DNA from: Streptomyces adelaidensis
GTDB lineage: Bacteria; Actinomycetota; Actinomycetes; Streptomycetales; Streptomycetaceae
Length of the DNA: 64,000 bases
Reading direction: 5' to 3'
Assembly (NCBI RefSeq): GCF_016598475.1
Contig: NZ_JAEMUX010000003.1
Location: forward strand, 62,001-126,000
Positions within the stretch are counted from its first letter, which is position 1. Each line of letters starts with the position of its first letter. Made by a program: the position numbers and the translations under genes. Of this stretch, positions 8,223-17,868 are shown in pieces. The notes beneath the pieces are model-generated. The model saw only the letters and a program-made list of their open reading frames with translations, was not told the DNA's origin and ran no database searches.

Positions 8223-9215
8223 TCAGCCGTGTGCGACGACCGCCACCGGCGCGACCGCGTGGTGGAGCACCGCATGCGTCACCGGCCCGATATGCGCCCC
8301 CACGGGCGAGTGGCGGACCCGGCGCCCCACGACGACCAGGGATGCCTCCCGGGACGCCGCGAGCAGATCGTCCGCCGCCTTGCCGGAACGCGATTGAGCC
8401 GCGACCTCGACGGCCGGGAACTCCCGCCGCCAGGGCAGCAGGATCTCGGCCAGCGCGGTGGCGTCGGCGCGCCCCAGGTCGGTGTCCAGATCGGCGGCCG
8501 GTTCGGGCCGCTCCCGGAGGCCGTACGCGGAATGCGGTGGCGGGCTCCAGTCGTGGAGGATCCGCAGCGTGGTCCCCCGCAGTGCGGCGGCCTCGAACGC
8601 GAACCTGATCAGTGTGTGCTCCGCGTGCGCGGTGTCCAGGCCGAGCACGACGGGCCGGAACGGGGTCGCGGCGGACGGGATCCCGGTCGGGTCGGGCGCC
8701 TGTTCGTCGGCGGCCCGCTCTCCGGCGGCCCGCTCTCCGGCGGCCTGCTCGTCGGCGGCCTGCTCTCCGGCCCGTACGAGGACGACCGGGCGCTCCGTGT
8801 GTGCGACGACGTGCAGGCCGACGGACCCGAGGAGAAAGCCGGCGATGCCGCTCAGGCCTCGGGAGCCCAGGACCAGGAGTTCCGCGTCCTGAGCCGCATT
8901 CACCAGTTCCTCGTTCGCCCGGCCCGTCAGTTGCTCGGCGGTCGCATCGAGGCCGGGGTGGCGCAGCCGGATGCCGTCGGTCGCGTCGCGCAGGACCTTC
9001 CCCGGTCCCGTCCCGCCGTGCCCACTCGGGTCCCGCGTGTCCTGTCCCGTCTCGGCGCCCAGCATCGGCGGCCGTCCCATCGGTTCGGGGACCGGCTCCC
9101 AGACGTTGACCAGCCGCAGCGGGAGGGTGCGGAGGCGCGCCTCCCGGGCCGCCCACTCGGCGGCGGCCAGGCTTTCGTGTGAACCGTCGATGCCCACGAT
9201 GACGGTGCGGGACAT
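8223..9215 (-). CDS. Universal stress protein with two UspA domains
   Basis: The 330-residue protein has two UspA domains. Domain 1 (about 1-145) begins VIVGIDGS and ends with the ATP-loop type motif LGSRGLSGIAGFLLGSVG. Domain 2 (about 170-330) ends with a diverged loop (VVGRRVRHSPVGAHIG), so nucleotide binding there is doubtful. The linker contains repeated A-A-D/G-E-Q/R units encoded by a short G/C-rich repeat around 8700-8775. AGGAGG upstream of ATG 9215 fixes the start. It stands alone and is probably stress- or growth-phase-induced. Confidence 0.92.
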   Translation of the reverse strand: MSRTVIVGIDGSHESLAAAEWAAREARLRTLPLRLVNVWEPVPEPMGRPPMLGAETGQDTRDPSGHGGTGPGKVLRDATDGIRLRHPGLDATAEQLTGRANEELVNAAQDAELLVLGSRGLSGIAGFLLGSVGLHVVAHTERPVVLVRAGEQAADEQAAGERAAGERAADEQAPDPTGIPSAATPFRPVVLGLDTAHAEHTLIRFAFEAAALRGTTLRILHDWSPPPHSAYGLRERPEPAADLDTDLGRADATALAEILLPWRREFPAVEVAAQSRSGKAADDLLAASREASLVVVGRRVRHSPVGAHIGPVTHAVLHHAVAPVAVVAHG

Positions 9216-9340
9216 GGGGAGCACCTCCTGAGGCCGAGGTCTGTTTCCAGGATCGCCGCAGGGCGGCGGATACGCAGGGTCGAGAATCGGACCATGCCCG
9301 GAGGGGCCGGCGGCCCGGACGACACCTCCCGCCCCACCCC

Positions 9341-10908
9341 TCACACCGGCAGCAACCGCGTCACCAGTTCCCCGAGGCGCCGGGCGTTCCGGCAGGCGTG
9401 CATGTCGACGATCTCGGCATAGACATGGGCGGCTGAGTCGCCCGTCGACCACTGGCTCGGCGACTCGGGATTGAGCCAGTGGACGCGGCGGGCCCGGGCC
9501 GCGACGCGGCGCAGGGCCGCCGCGTTGGGGTCGAAGCCGTTGGTGCGGGCGTCGCCGAGGACGATCACCGAGGTACGGGGGCCCACCGCGTCGAGGTGGC
9601 GCTCGGCGAACTCACCGAGCGCGGTCCCGTAGTCACTGCTGCCGTGCCATCCGGAGACGGTGGCCTCGGTGGCGATCCGGCGGCCGAGTTCGACGGGGTC
9701 GGCCTCGCCGGTGGTGACCAGGTCGGTGACCTCGTCGACGCGGTTGACGAAGGCGTAGACCCGCACCTTGCTGAACTGGTCCCGCATCGCCTGCACCAGG
9801 AGCATCGTGAAGTTCGCGAACCCCGCGACGGACCCGGACACATCGCACAGGAGCACGATCTCCGGACGCGCCGGCCGGTGCCGCCGATAGGCCGGGCGCA
9901 GCGGCACACCCCCGGTGGACAGCGACCGGCGCAGGGTGCGCCGGATGTCGATCGAGCCGCGCGCGGCCCTGCGCCGCCGCGCGGCGAGCCGGGTCGCGAG
10001 TTTGCGGGCCAACGGCTGGACGGTTCGGCGGAGTTCGACGAGCTGCTCACGGCTCGCGACGAGGAAGTCGACCTGGTCGGCGCTGGGTGCGATGCCCCGC
10101 TCGGCGATCAGCTCCGCTCCCCGGCGCTCGGCGACCCGCCGCCGCGCCTCGCTGCCCACCCGCTTCCGGAAGTCCTCGATACGCCGCCGGATCTCATCGG
10201 CGTCCAGCCGGTCGGTGAACCCACCCGAGCCCGCCCCGGACCCCGCACCACCTCGCCCTGCGCTGTCCGCTCCCGCGCCGGAGCCGGAGCCGAGGCCGGA
10301 ACCACCGCCCGCCCCGCCCTCCCCGCCCGCCCGCTGGGCCGCCAGGATGCGCGCCAGCAGCGTCTGCGGGCGCAGACGGTCCAGCGTCTGATGGGCGGAC
10401 CAGCCGTCGGCGCCCGGGGAGCCGTAGCGGCCGAGCAAGTCCACGGCTTCGCCTGCGAGTCGGGTGAGGGCGGCCGCGTCATTCGCGGCCAGCGCCCGGG
10501 CGAGCCGGTCCCGCAGGTCGTCCCGGTCCGCGGCCGGCGCACCCCGCGTGCCCGCCAACTCCCCCACGCCCAACGGGAAGTACAGCTCGAAGGCCGTGTC
10601 GAAGACGGCACGCTGACGGTCGGCGCGCAGCAGTGCCGCCGCCAGCCCTTCCCGTATCCGCTCCCGGTCGGCGAGCCCCAGCACCGCCAGCACGGCCGCC
10701 GCGTCCACGGTCTCGGCGGGTCCGATCCGTATCCCGTGGCCGCGCAAGGTCCGTACGAACGCGGTCAGGCGCGCGGCCAGCGGAGAGGCCGGCGGCACTT
10801 GCGAACCCGGCGAATCCCGCCGACCCGGCGAATCCCGCCGACTCGGCGAGTCCCGCGAACCCGGCAGGACACCGGCGTCGGCCCTGCCACCACCCCCAGC
10901 GGCGGGCG

Positions 10909-10912
<4 letters not shown>
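9341..10912 (-). CDS. VWA (CoxE-like) domain protein
   Basis: The 523-residue protein has a C-terminal von Willebrand A domain with the MIDAS motif D-V-S-G-S (in ILLCDVSGSVAGF) and a CoxE-like middle region. The N-terminus holds short Arg-Asp-Ser-Pro-Gly repeats encoded by a 15-bp repeat (about 10800-10860), and a Gly/Ser-rich linker is encoded around 10220-10320. Its ATG overlaps the stop of the moxR-like gene (ATGA, 10909-10912). MoxR-VWA pairs act as chaperone-like modules that insert metals or remodel complexes; no client gene lies beside them here. Confidence 0.9.
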
Positions 10913-11865
<953 letters not shown>

Positions 11866-11961
11866 GTGCCCACTCCCCCTCGCGCGGCGTGCGAGGCCGA
11901 TCCCCGACACCCGCCCGCCCGCCTACAAGTTACCAAGCGGTCGCTTTGGCTGCTCTCGGGT

Positions 11962-12615
11962 TCATGACACCACCAGCCGCTCCACCAGGTCCCCCCACCC
12001 CGACGCCAGCCGGTCGAGGGACATCCCGCGCCGGTCGACCAGATGATCGACGAGGTTGATGTCCAGGTAGCCCAGCAGGGTCTGGGCCAGCAGTTCGATG
12101 TCGCCCTTCGTCCCGGCGCGGCGCAGCAGCATGCACAGATGGCCGAGGCGGAGCTGGTGGGCCGGGCTGGTGTGGCGGCGGGAGACGTCTGCGCGGGCGG
12201 CGAGATAGAGGTCACGGTGTGCGTACTCGTGCCGGATGACGGCGGCGCCGAAGGCCCGGAGCCGCTCGACGGGCGGCGCGTCCGGGCCGAGGGGCGGCGG
12301 GCCGGTCAGGAACGCGGCCTGAAGCTCCCGCTCATGGTGGTCGAGGAGGGCGGCCATGAGCCCGAACCGGTCGCCGAACCGCCGGAAGACGGTGCCCTTG
12401 CCCACCTCGGCGGCGCTCGCCACGGCCTCCATGGTCAGGTTGCCGGGCCCGCACTCCGCCGCGAGCCGGGCGGCGACCTCCAGCAGCCGGGTGCGGTTGC
12501 GGGCCGCGTCCGCCCGCAGCCGGGGCTGCTCACCGCCGGTCAGGGCGAGGTCCAGCAGTTTGTTGAGGGGGTCGGGTTCCTGAGGCGCGGGGAAGGGCGG
12601 CGGCGACTCTTTCAT
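11962..12615 (-). CDS. TetR family regulator
   Basis: The 217-residue protein has the N-terminal HTH about 45-90 (LTMEAVASAAEVGKGTVFRRFGDR) and a helical ligand-binding domain similar to the SbtR-like type. It is divergent from the NAD(P)H:FMN reductase gene, and two near-identical palindromes lie between them, so it most likely represses that gene and itself, releasing on binding a quinone-like or other small molecule (inference). Confidence 0.92.
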   Translation of the reverse strand: MKESPPPFPAPQEPDPLNKLLDLALTGGEQPRLRADAARNRTRLLEVAARLAAECGPGNLTMEAVASAAEVGKGTVFRRFGDRFGLMAALLDHHERELQAAFLTGPPPLGPDAPPVERLRAFGAAVIRHEYAHRDLYLAARADVSRRHTSPAHQLRLGHLCMLLRRAGTKGDIELLAQTLLGYLDINLVDHLVDRRGMSLDRLASGWGDLVERLVVS

Positions 12616-12646
12616 GAAGGGAGCGTAACGCTCACCACAGACAAGT

Positions 12647-12694
12647 GGACCCTGGTCCGGATAGGTGCTACAAATTTCAACGGACCTCGGTCCG
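12647..12694. promoter_or_regulatory. Paired TetR-type operators
   Basis: Two inverted repeats share arms GGACC and GGTCC around a 2-bp centre: 12647-12658 and 12681-12694 (the second with 6-bp arms, CGGACC/GGTCCG). Their centres are 35 bp apart. They lie in the 119-bp region between the TetR gene and the reductase start, so they are the likely sites for that regulator. Confidence 0.65.
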
Positions 12695-12734
12695 CTTAGC
12701 TTTCTCAGTGATCACCCTTGCCAGGAGTCAGCTC

Positions 12735-13295
12735 ATGTCCGTACGCATCCTCGCGCTCGTCGGCAGCCTTCGGGCCGGTTCGCACAACCGCCAGCTCGCC
12801 GAGGCCGCCGTGAAGCACGCCCCCGAGGGCGTCGAGATCGAGCTGTACGAGGGCCTGGCCGAGGTCCCGTTCTACAACGAGGATCTCGACACCGAGGCCG
12901 CCCTCCCGGCCACCGCCGCGCGGCTGCGGGAGGCCGCCGGTCAGGCCGACGGCTTCCTGCTCTTCTCCCCCGAGTACAACGGCACCATCCCGGCCGTCCT
13001 GAAGAACGCCATCGACTGGCTGTCCCGCCCGTACGGCGCCGGCGCGTTCACCGGCAAGCCGGTCGCCGTGGTCGGCACCGCGTTCGGTCAGTTCGGCGGC
13101 GTGTGGGCGCAGGACGAGACCCGCAAGGCCGTCGGCATCGCCGGTGGCACGGTCCTGGAGGACGCCAAGCTCTCCGTCCCGGGCTCCGTCGTCCGCTTCG
13201 CCGAGACCCACCCGGCCGACGACGCCGAGGTCGTCACCGGCCTCACCGAGGTCCTGGGACAGCTCACCGCCCAGGCCGGCACCGCCGCCGCCTGA
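12735..13295 (+). CDS. NADPH-dependent FMN reductase / quinone reductase family protein
   Basis: The 186-residue flavodoxin-like protein has the FMN phosphate loop GSLRAGSHNRQ at about 10-20 and the family motif SPEYNGTIPAVLKNAIDWLSR. Such enzymes reduce quinones, azo dyes, chromate or free FMN with NAD(P)H. AGGAG lies 8 nt before ATG 12735. It is divergent from the TetR gene and probably induced when that repressor is released. Confidence 0.92.
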   Translation: MSVRILALVGSLRAGSHNRQLAEAAVKHAPEGVEIELYEGLAEVPFYNEDLDTEAALPATAARLREAAGQADGFLLFSPEYNGTIPAVLKNAIDWLSRPYGAGAFTGKPVAVVGTAFGQFGGVWAQDETRKAVGIAGGTVLEDAKLSVPGSVVRFAETHPADDAEVVTGLTEVLGQLTAQAGTAAA

Positions 13296-13314
13296 GCAGG
13301 CCTCTTCGCCGTAC

Positions 13315-13353
13315 GTCGCCGGGTTCCGGGCCACAAGCCCGGGGGCCGGCGAC
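13315..13353. terminator. Bidirectional terminator hairpin
   Basis: The outer stem GTCGCCGG/CCGGCGAC (13315-13322 with 13346-13353) and an inner CCGGG/CCCGG stem form a strong hairpin between the convergent reductase and YbaK-like genes. Confidence 0.75.
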
Positions 13354-13386
13354 CCCGTTTCGGCCGGGAGGCCCCACGGCCGCGGG

Positions 13387-13944
13387 TCAGGCGCCCCCCA
13401 GCCCCTCCAGCACCACCGCGTTCGGCAGCTCCGCGAACGCCTTCCCCGGCACCAGCAGCTTGCCCCGCCGCCGTCCGCTGCCGACCAGGACGTACTGCAG
13501 GTCGACGACGGCCGAGTCCACCAGGACGGGCCACGCCGCGGGCAGCCCGACGGGCGTGATGCCGCCGTACTCCATCCCGGTCTCCCCGGTGGCGACGTCC
13601 ATCGACGCGAACGAGGCTTTGCGGGCGCCGAGTCGGCGGCGCACCACGCCGTTCACATCGATGCGGGTGGTGGACAGCACGACGCACGCGGCGAGGCTCG
13701 ACTCACCGCCCCGCTTGCCCGCGACGACCACGCAGTTCGCGGACTGTTCGAGCAGTTCCCGCCCGTAGTGCTGGACGAACACCGCGGTGTCGGCCCACTC
13801 CGGGTCCGTCTCGACGTACAGGATCTCGTCCGCGGGGACACTGCCCCGCCAGTCGCGTACGGCGTCGGCGACCGGGCCGACGAGGTCGTCGAGGCAGTCG
13901 GGGACAGGGGTGGCGTGGTCGAAGTCGCCGATGGGTGCGCGCAT
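13387..13944 (-). CDS. YbaK/EbsC-like aminoacyl-tRNA deacylase
   Basis: The 185-residue protein matches the YbaK/prolyl-tRNA editing fold: CVVVAGKRGG, the conserved KASFASMDVATGETGMEYGGITPVGLP block and a C-terminal GRRRGKLLVPG segment. The family hydrolyses mischarged tRNAs such as Cys-tRNA(Pro) or Ala-tRNA(Pro). The length is typical of the free-standing form. It is monocistronic; convergent with the reductase gene. Confidence 0.88.
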   Translation of the reverse strand: MRAPIGDFDHATPVPDCLDDLVGPVADAVRDWRGSVPADEILYVETDPEWADTAVFVQHYGRELLEQSANCVVVAGKRGGESSLAACVVLSTTRIDVNGVVRRRLGARKASFASMDVATGETGMEYGGITPVGLPAAWPVLVDSAVVDLQYVLVGSGRRRGKLLVPGKAFAELPNAVVLEGLGGA

Positions 13945-13987
13945 GGGCGCACGCTAACAGGGCCCGCGCGCAGCCGAGTTCCGCGTC

Positions 13988-14593
13988 TCAGTGCACGGGC
14001 GGCACGGACACCGTGAGCACCATCTCCGTCGCAACGTCCCCCTGATTGGCGTACTCGTGCGCCGCGTTGGCCTCGAAGGTGACGCTCGCGCCGGCCGGGA
14101 CGCGGTACTCGGCGCCGTCGACGGTGAGCGTCAGCTCGCCCGCCGTGACATGGGCGATCTCGACCGTGCCGACGGGGTGCGGGTCCGAGCGGCTGCCCTC
14201 CCCCGGCATCAGCCGCCAGTCCCACATCTCCAGCGGGCCGGGCGCCTCCGCACCGGCGAGGAGTCTGCTGTAGCTCCCCGCGTCGGTGTGCCACAGCCGT
14301 ACCACCTGCTCGGCCGGTACGACCCGGACCTTGGGGCCCTGTTCGTAGTCGAGCAGCGTGGTGATGCTGATCCCCAGGGCGTCACCGATCTTGACGACCG
14401 TACCGATGCTGGGGTTGGTGCGGGCCTGCTCGATCTGGATGAGCATGCCGCGGCTGACTCCGGCGCGGGCGGCGAGAGCGTCCAGGGTGAAGCCGCGCTC
14501 GGTGCGCCAGCGCTTGACGTTTCGCCCCAGGGACTGGGTGAGCAGGTCGAGGTCCGACACATTCCGTCCAATATTCTCAACGACAGAGTTCAC
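13988..14593 (-). CDS. XRE family regulator with cupin domain
   Basis: The 201-residue protein has an N-terminal HTH_XRE (LGRNVKRWRTERGFTLDALAARAGVSRGMLIQIEQ, described here in two parts: helix pair about 22-40 and recognition helix about 45-57) and a C-terminal cupin_2 sensor about 115-200. The start is GTG at 14593; a later GTG is possible. It is divergent from the EamA transporter, with a palindrome in the 60-bp gap. This arrangement is typical of regulators of amino-acid or metabolite exporters. Confidence 0.9.
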   Translation of the reverse strand: MNSVVENIGRNVSDLDLLTQSLGRNVKRWRTERGFTLDALAARAGVSRGMLIQIEQARTNPSIGTVVKIGDALGISITTLLDYEQGPKVRVVPAEQVVRLWHTDAGSYSRLLAGAEAPGPLEMWDWRLMPGEGSRSDPHPVGTVEIAHVTAGELTLTVDGAEYRVPAGASVTFEANAAHEYANQGDVATEMVLTVSVPPVH

Positions 14594-14604
14594 TCTGATG
14601 AACT
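14587..14604. promoter_or_regulatory. Palindromic operator between XRE-cupin and EamA genes
   Basis: AGTTCA and TGAACT form perfect 6-bp arms with a 6-bp centre, and the site overlaps the XRE gene start. A site here could repress both divergent genes. Assignment to the XRE protein is inference from position. Confidence 0.5.
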
Positions 14605-14653
14605 ACGGTGTGGTGCACCCTTCGTTCACCGAACTGTACTGCGAGGCTCACCG

Positions 14654-15512
14654 ATGACCGCACTGTTTCGCCCTGGCCACCAGCTTGTTGTGGGGTCTGG
14701 CCGACTTCGGCGGCGGGCTGCTGACCCGGCGGCTCCCGGCGCTCACGGTGCTCGTCGTCTCGCAGTCGGTCGCGGCCGTGGCGCTGGGGGCGCTGGTCCT
14801 CGCGACCGGCGCCTGGAGCGAGACGGGCCCGCAACTGTGGTTCGCCGTGGCCGCCGGTCTGGTGGGCCCGGTCGCGATGCTCGCCTTCTACAAGGCGCTC
14901 GCCCTGGGCCCGATGGGCGTCGTCTCTCCGCTCGGCTCCCTGGGCGTGGCGGTCCCGGTCGGGGTGGGGCTCGTGCTCGGCGAGCGGCCCGGGCTGCTGC
15001 AGTTCGTCGGCATCCTGGTCGCCGTCGCCGGAGTCGTCCTCGCGGGCGGCCCGCAGTTCAAGGGGGCTCCCGTCCAGCGGCAGGCCCTTCTCCTCACCCT
15101 GCTCGCGGCCTTCGGCTTCGGCGCGGTGATGGCCCTGATCGCCGAGGCGTCGGCCACGCTCACCGGCCTGTTCCTCGCCCTGTTCGTCCAGCGCGTCACC
15201 AACGTCGTCGCGGGCGGCGCCGCCCTCTACGTCACCGTGCGACGCGGCACCCCCGCCCTCCCGCCCAGTGGCTTCCCGTACCGCGCACTCCCGGCCCTCG
15301 CCTTCGTGGGCCTCGCCGACGTGGCGGCCAACGGCACCTATTCCCTCGCCGCCCACCACGGCCCCGTGACCACAGCCGCCGTCCTCGCCTCCCTCTACCC
15401 GATCGTCACCGCAGGAGCCGCCCGCACCATGCTCGGCGAACGCCTACGCACCATCCAGGCAGCCGGCGCGGGTCTGGCCCTGGCGGGAACGATCCTCCTG
15501 GCAACGGGATAG
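14654..15512 (+). pseudogene. EamA/DMT transporter with a frameshift after codon 5
   Basis: The body, 14670-15512, encodes a 10-helix drug/metabolite transporter of the EamA family (two EamA repeats; GPVAMLAFYKALALG and ASLYPIVTAGAARTMLGERL are characteristic). The ATG at 14654 gives M-T-A-L-F and then loses frame; dropping one base at about 14669 joins it to A-L-A-T-S-L-L-W-G, a perfect first helix. In the body frame a stop lies at 14655 and the first start-like codon is TTG 14685, which would cut helix 1. It is a recent inactivation, a base-calling error, or a gene that truly starts at TTG. Confidence 0.75.
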
Positions 15513-15542
15513 CCGAACTCGAACCGCACTTCGCCCTTCCAA

Positions 15543-15588
15543 GGGCGCGGGGAACTGTGCGACCAGCCACCCACAACCCGCACCCGCC
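15543..15588. repeat. Dispersed intergenic repeat, copy 1
   Basis: The sequence built around GCGCGGGGAACTGTGCGACC lies just 3' of the EamA gene. A close copy is at 26387-26432. I recall this element as very common between Streptomyces genes, with hairpin potential (GGGC...GCCC arms); its function is not established. Confidence 0.75.
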
Positions 15589-15612
15589 AAAGCACAGCGA
15601 CCGCCCACCCCC

Positions 15613-16392
15613 TCAGGCGGACTCGGGCTCCCCCACCCCTCCCGCATCCCACTCGGCCAACGCCAGCAACTGCTCCGGCGTAACCCCGTCGGGAATCGGT
15701 ACAGGCGCAGGCGTCCGAATCGGCGGCTGCCACCCCTCGACCGGGTCCCACTTCCGCACAACCCGCGCGGGCGCCCCCGCCACCACGGAGTGATCCGGCA
15801 CCACACCACGCACGACCGCCCCCGCCGCCACGACCACATTCCGCCCGATCCGCGCGCCCGGCAGGATCACCGCGCCCGTACCGACCCAGCACCCCGGCCC
15901 GATCGACACGGGATCCATCCGCGGCCACTGCTTGCCGATGGGCTCGTGCGGGTCGTCGTACGAGTGGTTCGTGGACGTCACATAGACATACGGCCCGAAG
16001 TAGCAGTCGCTGCCGATGGTGACCGTGGTGTCGGCGATGACATGGCTGCCCCGGCCGAGGACGACACCGTCACCTATGCGCAGGATCGGTTCGGCACCGA
16101 GGTCGAGGTCGGGCATCAGTCCGGCGGTCAGGGTGACCTGTTCGCCGATGATGCAGTGGGCGCCGAGCTGGATCCACGGCTCACCGAAGACCGTGCCGAG
16201 CGGGAAGGCCAGTCTGGTACCCGTTCCCATCGCACCGAAGCGGAAGCGGCCGGGCCGCTCGGGCGTCACCGACGCCGTGCGCTGCAGCCACGCCCAGCCC
16301 GCATGGACGGCGCGCTGCACGATGCGGCCCCGCCAGGACGAGAACGTGTTCTTGCTCTTCGGCACCCGCTCACCGTACTCATCGGGCGCCAC
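15613..16392 (-). CDS. Acyltransferase, left-handed beta-helix (hexapeptide) family
   Basis: The 259-residue protein has a hexapeptide-repeat domain about 60-215 (IGDGVVLGRGSHVIADTTVTIGSD, VSIGPGCWVGTGAVILPGARIG) with the catalytic-type STNHSYDD loop seen in maltose/galactoside O-acetyltransferase relatives and the AGAPARVVR cap. It probably acetylates a sugar or cell-surface substrate. Translation could also begin at the GTG 9 codons downstream. It is divergent from the gamma-carbonic-anhydrase-like gene, also a hexapeptide protein. Confidence 0.88.
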   Translation of the reverse strand: MAPDEYGERVPKSKNTFSSWRGRIVQRAVHAGWAWLQRTASVTPERPGRFRFGAMGTGTRLAFPLGTVFGEPWIQLGAHCIIGEQVTLTAGLMPDLDLGAEPILRIGDGVVLGRGSHVIADTTVTIGSDCYFGPYVYVTSTNHSYDDPHEPIGKQWPRMDPVSIGPGCWVGTGAVILPGARIGRNVVVAAGAVVRGVVPDHSVVAGAPARVVRKWDPVEGWQPPIRTPAPVPIPDGVTPEQLLALAEWDAGGVGEPESA

Positions 16393-16507
16393 ACGGATGA
16401 CGCCCTATGTCTGTGATCTTCACCCCACGCGATGCCCTGCCCATGGCCTACGGTGCGGGTGAGGACTGATCCACCACGGCCACCACGGCCACCACCAGGA
16501 GGCGGCG

Positions 16508-17050
16508 ATGAACCGGCAGCGGGCCCTGATCACGACATTCGGCGGCAAGAAGCCGGATGTGGAGGAAGCCGCCTTCGTGTCCCCCACCTCGGTGGTGATC
16601 GGCGACGTGACACTGCGGCCCGGCGCGAGCGTCTGGTACGGGGCGGTGCTGCGGGCCGAGTTCGAGCCGATCGTCATCGGCGCGGACTCCAACATCCAGG
16701 ACAACTGCACGCTGCACGTCGACCTCGGGTTCCCCATCTCCATCGGGGAGCGGGTCTCGATCGGGCACAACGCGGTGGTGCACGGGGCGACCGTCGAGGA
16801 CGACTGTCTGATCGGGATGGGGGCGACCGTGCTGAACGGCGCGGTCATCGGCGCGGGCTCACTCGTGGCCGCGCAGGCGCTGGTACCGCAGGGGATGCGA
16901 GTACCGCCAGGTTCGCTGGTCGCGGGGGTGCCGGCGAAGGTCAAGCGGCCGCTCACCGACGAGGAGCGGGAGCTGGTCACCTCGAACGGCACGCACTACA
17001 CGGAGCTGGCGAAGGCGCATCGGACAGCACAGGACGAGTACGGCGCGTAG
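16508..17050 (+). CDS. Gamma-carbonic anhydrase-like hexapeptide protein
   Basis: The 180-residue beta-helix protein has histidines at 70, 87 and 92, in the spacing of the zinc ligands of gamma-class carbonic anhydrase (Cam/CaiE/YrdA group). The cap helix AGVPAKVKRPLTDEE is typical. It could hydrate CO2 or be a related acyl/metal protein; many YrdA-like members lack measurable activity. GGAGG upstream of ATG 16508 supports the start. Confidence 0.9.
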   Translation: MNRQRALITTFGGKKPDVEEAAFVSPTSVVIGDVTLRPGASVWYGAVLRAEFEPIVIGADSNIQDNCTLHVDLGFPISIGERVSIGHNAVVHGATVEDDCLIGMGATVLNGAVIGAGSLVAAQALVPQGMRVPPGSLVAGVPAKVKRPLTDEERELVTSNGTHYTELAKAHRTAQDEYGA

Positions 17051-17109
17051 GCCCCCTACGGGCTGTCGGCGGCTGCGCCGCTCTCGACCGGAGCGGGCGC
17101 GGACGCGGA

Positions 17110-17766
17110 CTACTCCCCGGCGGTCACCAGATCCCCCTCGGCCGCCTCCGCCTCCGCCTTCTCCGCCGCCTTCTTCGCCTTGCGCTTGATCACCAGCATC
17201 GACCCGACGCCGATCAGGACCGCCAGCACCAGGCCGAGCCAGGAGAAGCGCTTGAGCCAGGCCTCGGCGACGACACCGACGTAGTAGATGACGGCGGTGG
17301 TGCCGCCGGCCCAGAGGATGCCACCGAGGACGTTGGCGACGAGGAAGCGCCAGTAGGGCATCTGGAGGACGCCGGCGAGGGGGCCGGCGAAGATGCGCAG
17401 GAGGGCGATGAAGCGGCCGAAGAAGACGGCCCACATGCCCCACCGGTCGAAGGAACGCTCGGCGACGGCGATATTGCTCTCGCTGAAGTGTTTGGGGAAC
17501 CTTCTGGTCAGCTTGGCCAGCAGGGGGCGCCCGCCCTTGCGGCCGATGGCGTAGCCGATGGAGTCGCCGATGATCGCGCCGGCGGTGGCACAGGCGCCGA
17601 GGACGAACGGGTCGATCTCACCGTGCTGGGAGGCGAGCAGCGCGGAGGAGACCAGGATGATCTCGCCCGGCAGTGGGATGCCCAGGCTCTCCAGGCCGAT
17701 GACCAGACCCACCAGCAGATAGATGCTGAGCGGGGGCACTGTTTCGAGCCACTCCTGCACGTGCAA
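17110..17766 (-). CDS. DedA family membrane protein
   Basis: The 218-residue protein has five to six membrane segments and the DedA (SNARE-associated/VTT) signature: LESLGIPLPGE, GDSIGYAIGRKGG, and FFGRFIALLRIFAGPLAGVLQMPYWRF (given here as landmarks in three parts of the sequence). DedA proteins act in membrane-lipid or undecaprenyl-phosphate turnover and envelope homeostasis. The C-terminus is a Lys/Ala/Glu-rich cytosolic tail. It is monocistronic. Confidence 0.92.
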   Translation of the reverse strand: MHVQEWLETVPPLSIYLLVGLVIGLESLGIPLPGEIILVSSALLASQHGEIDPFVLGACATAGAIIGDSIGYAIGRKGGRPLLAKLTRRFPKHFSESNIAVAERSFDRWGMWAVFFGRFIALLRIFAGPLAGVLQMPYWRFLVANVLGGILWAGGTTAVIYYVGVVAEAWLKRFSWLGLVLAVLIGVGSMLVIKRKAKKAAEKAEAEAAEGDLVTAGE

Positions 17767-17868
17767 AGCCGGTTCCTCCCATGTAGCCGATCTCGGGCCC
17801 CCGGCGTGCGCTCACGACGGAGCGCACGCCGGGGCAGCCTACCTGCTCGGTCGGACGGCGGCGGAGCC

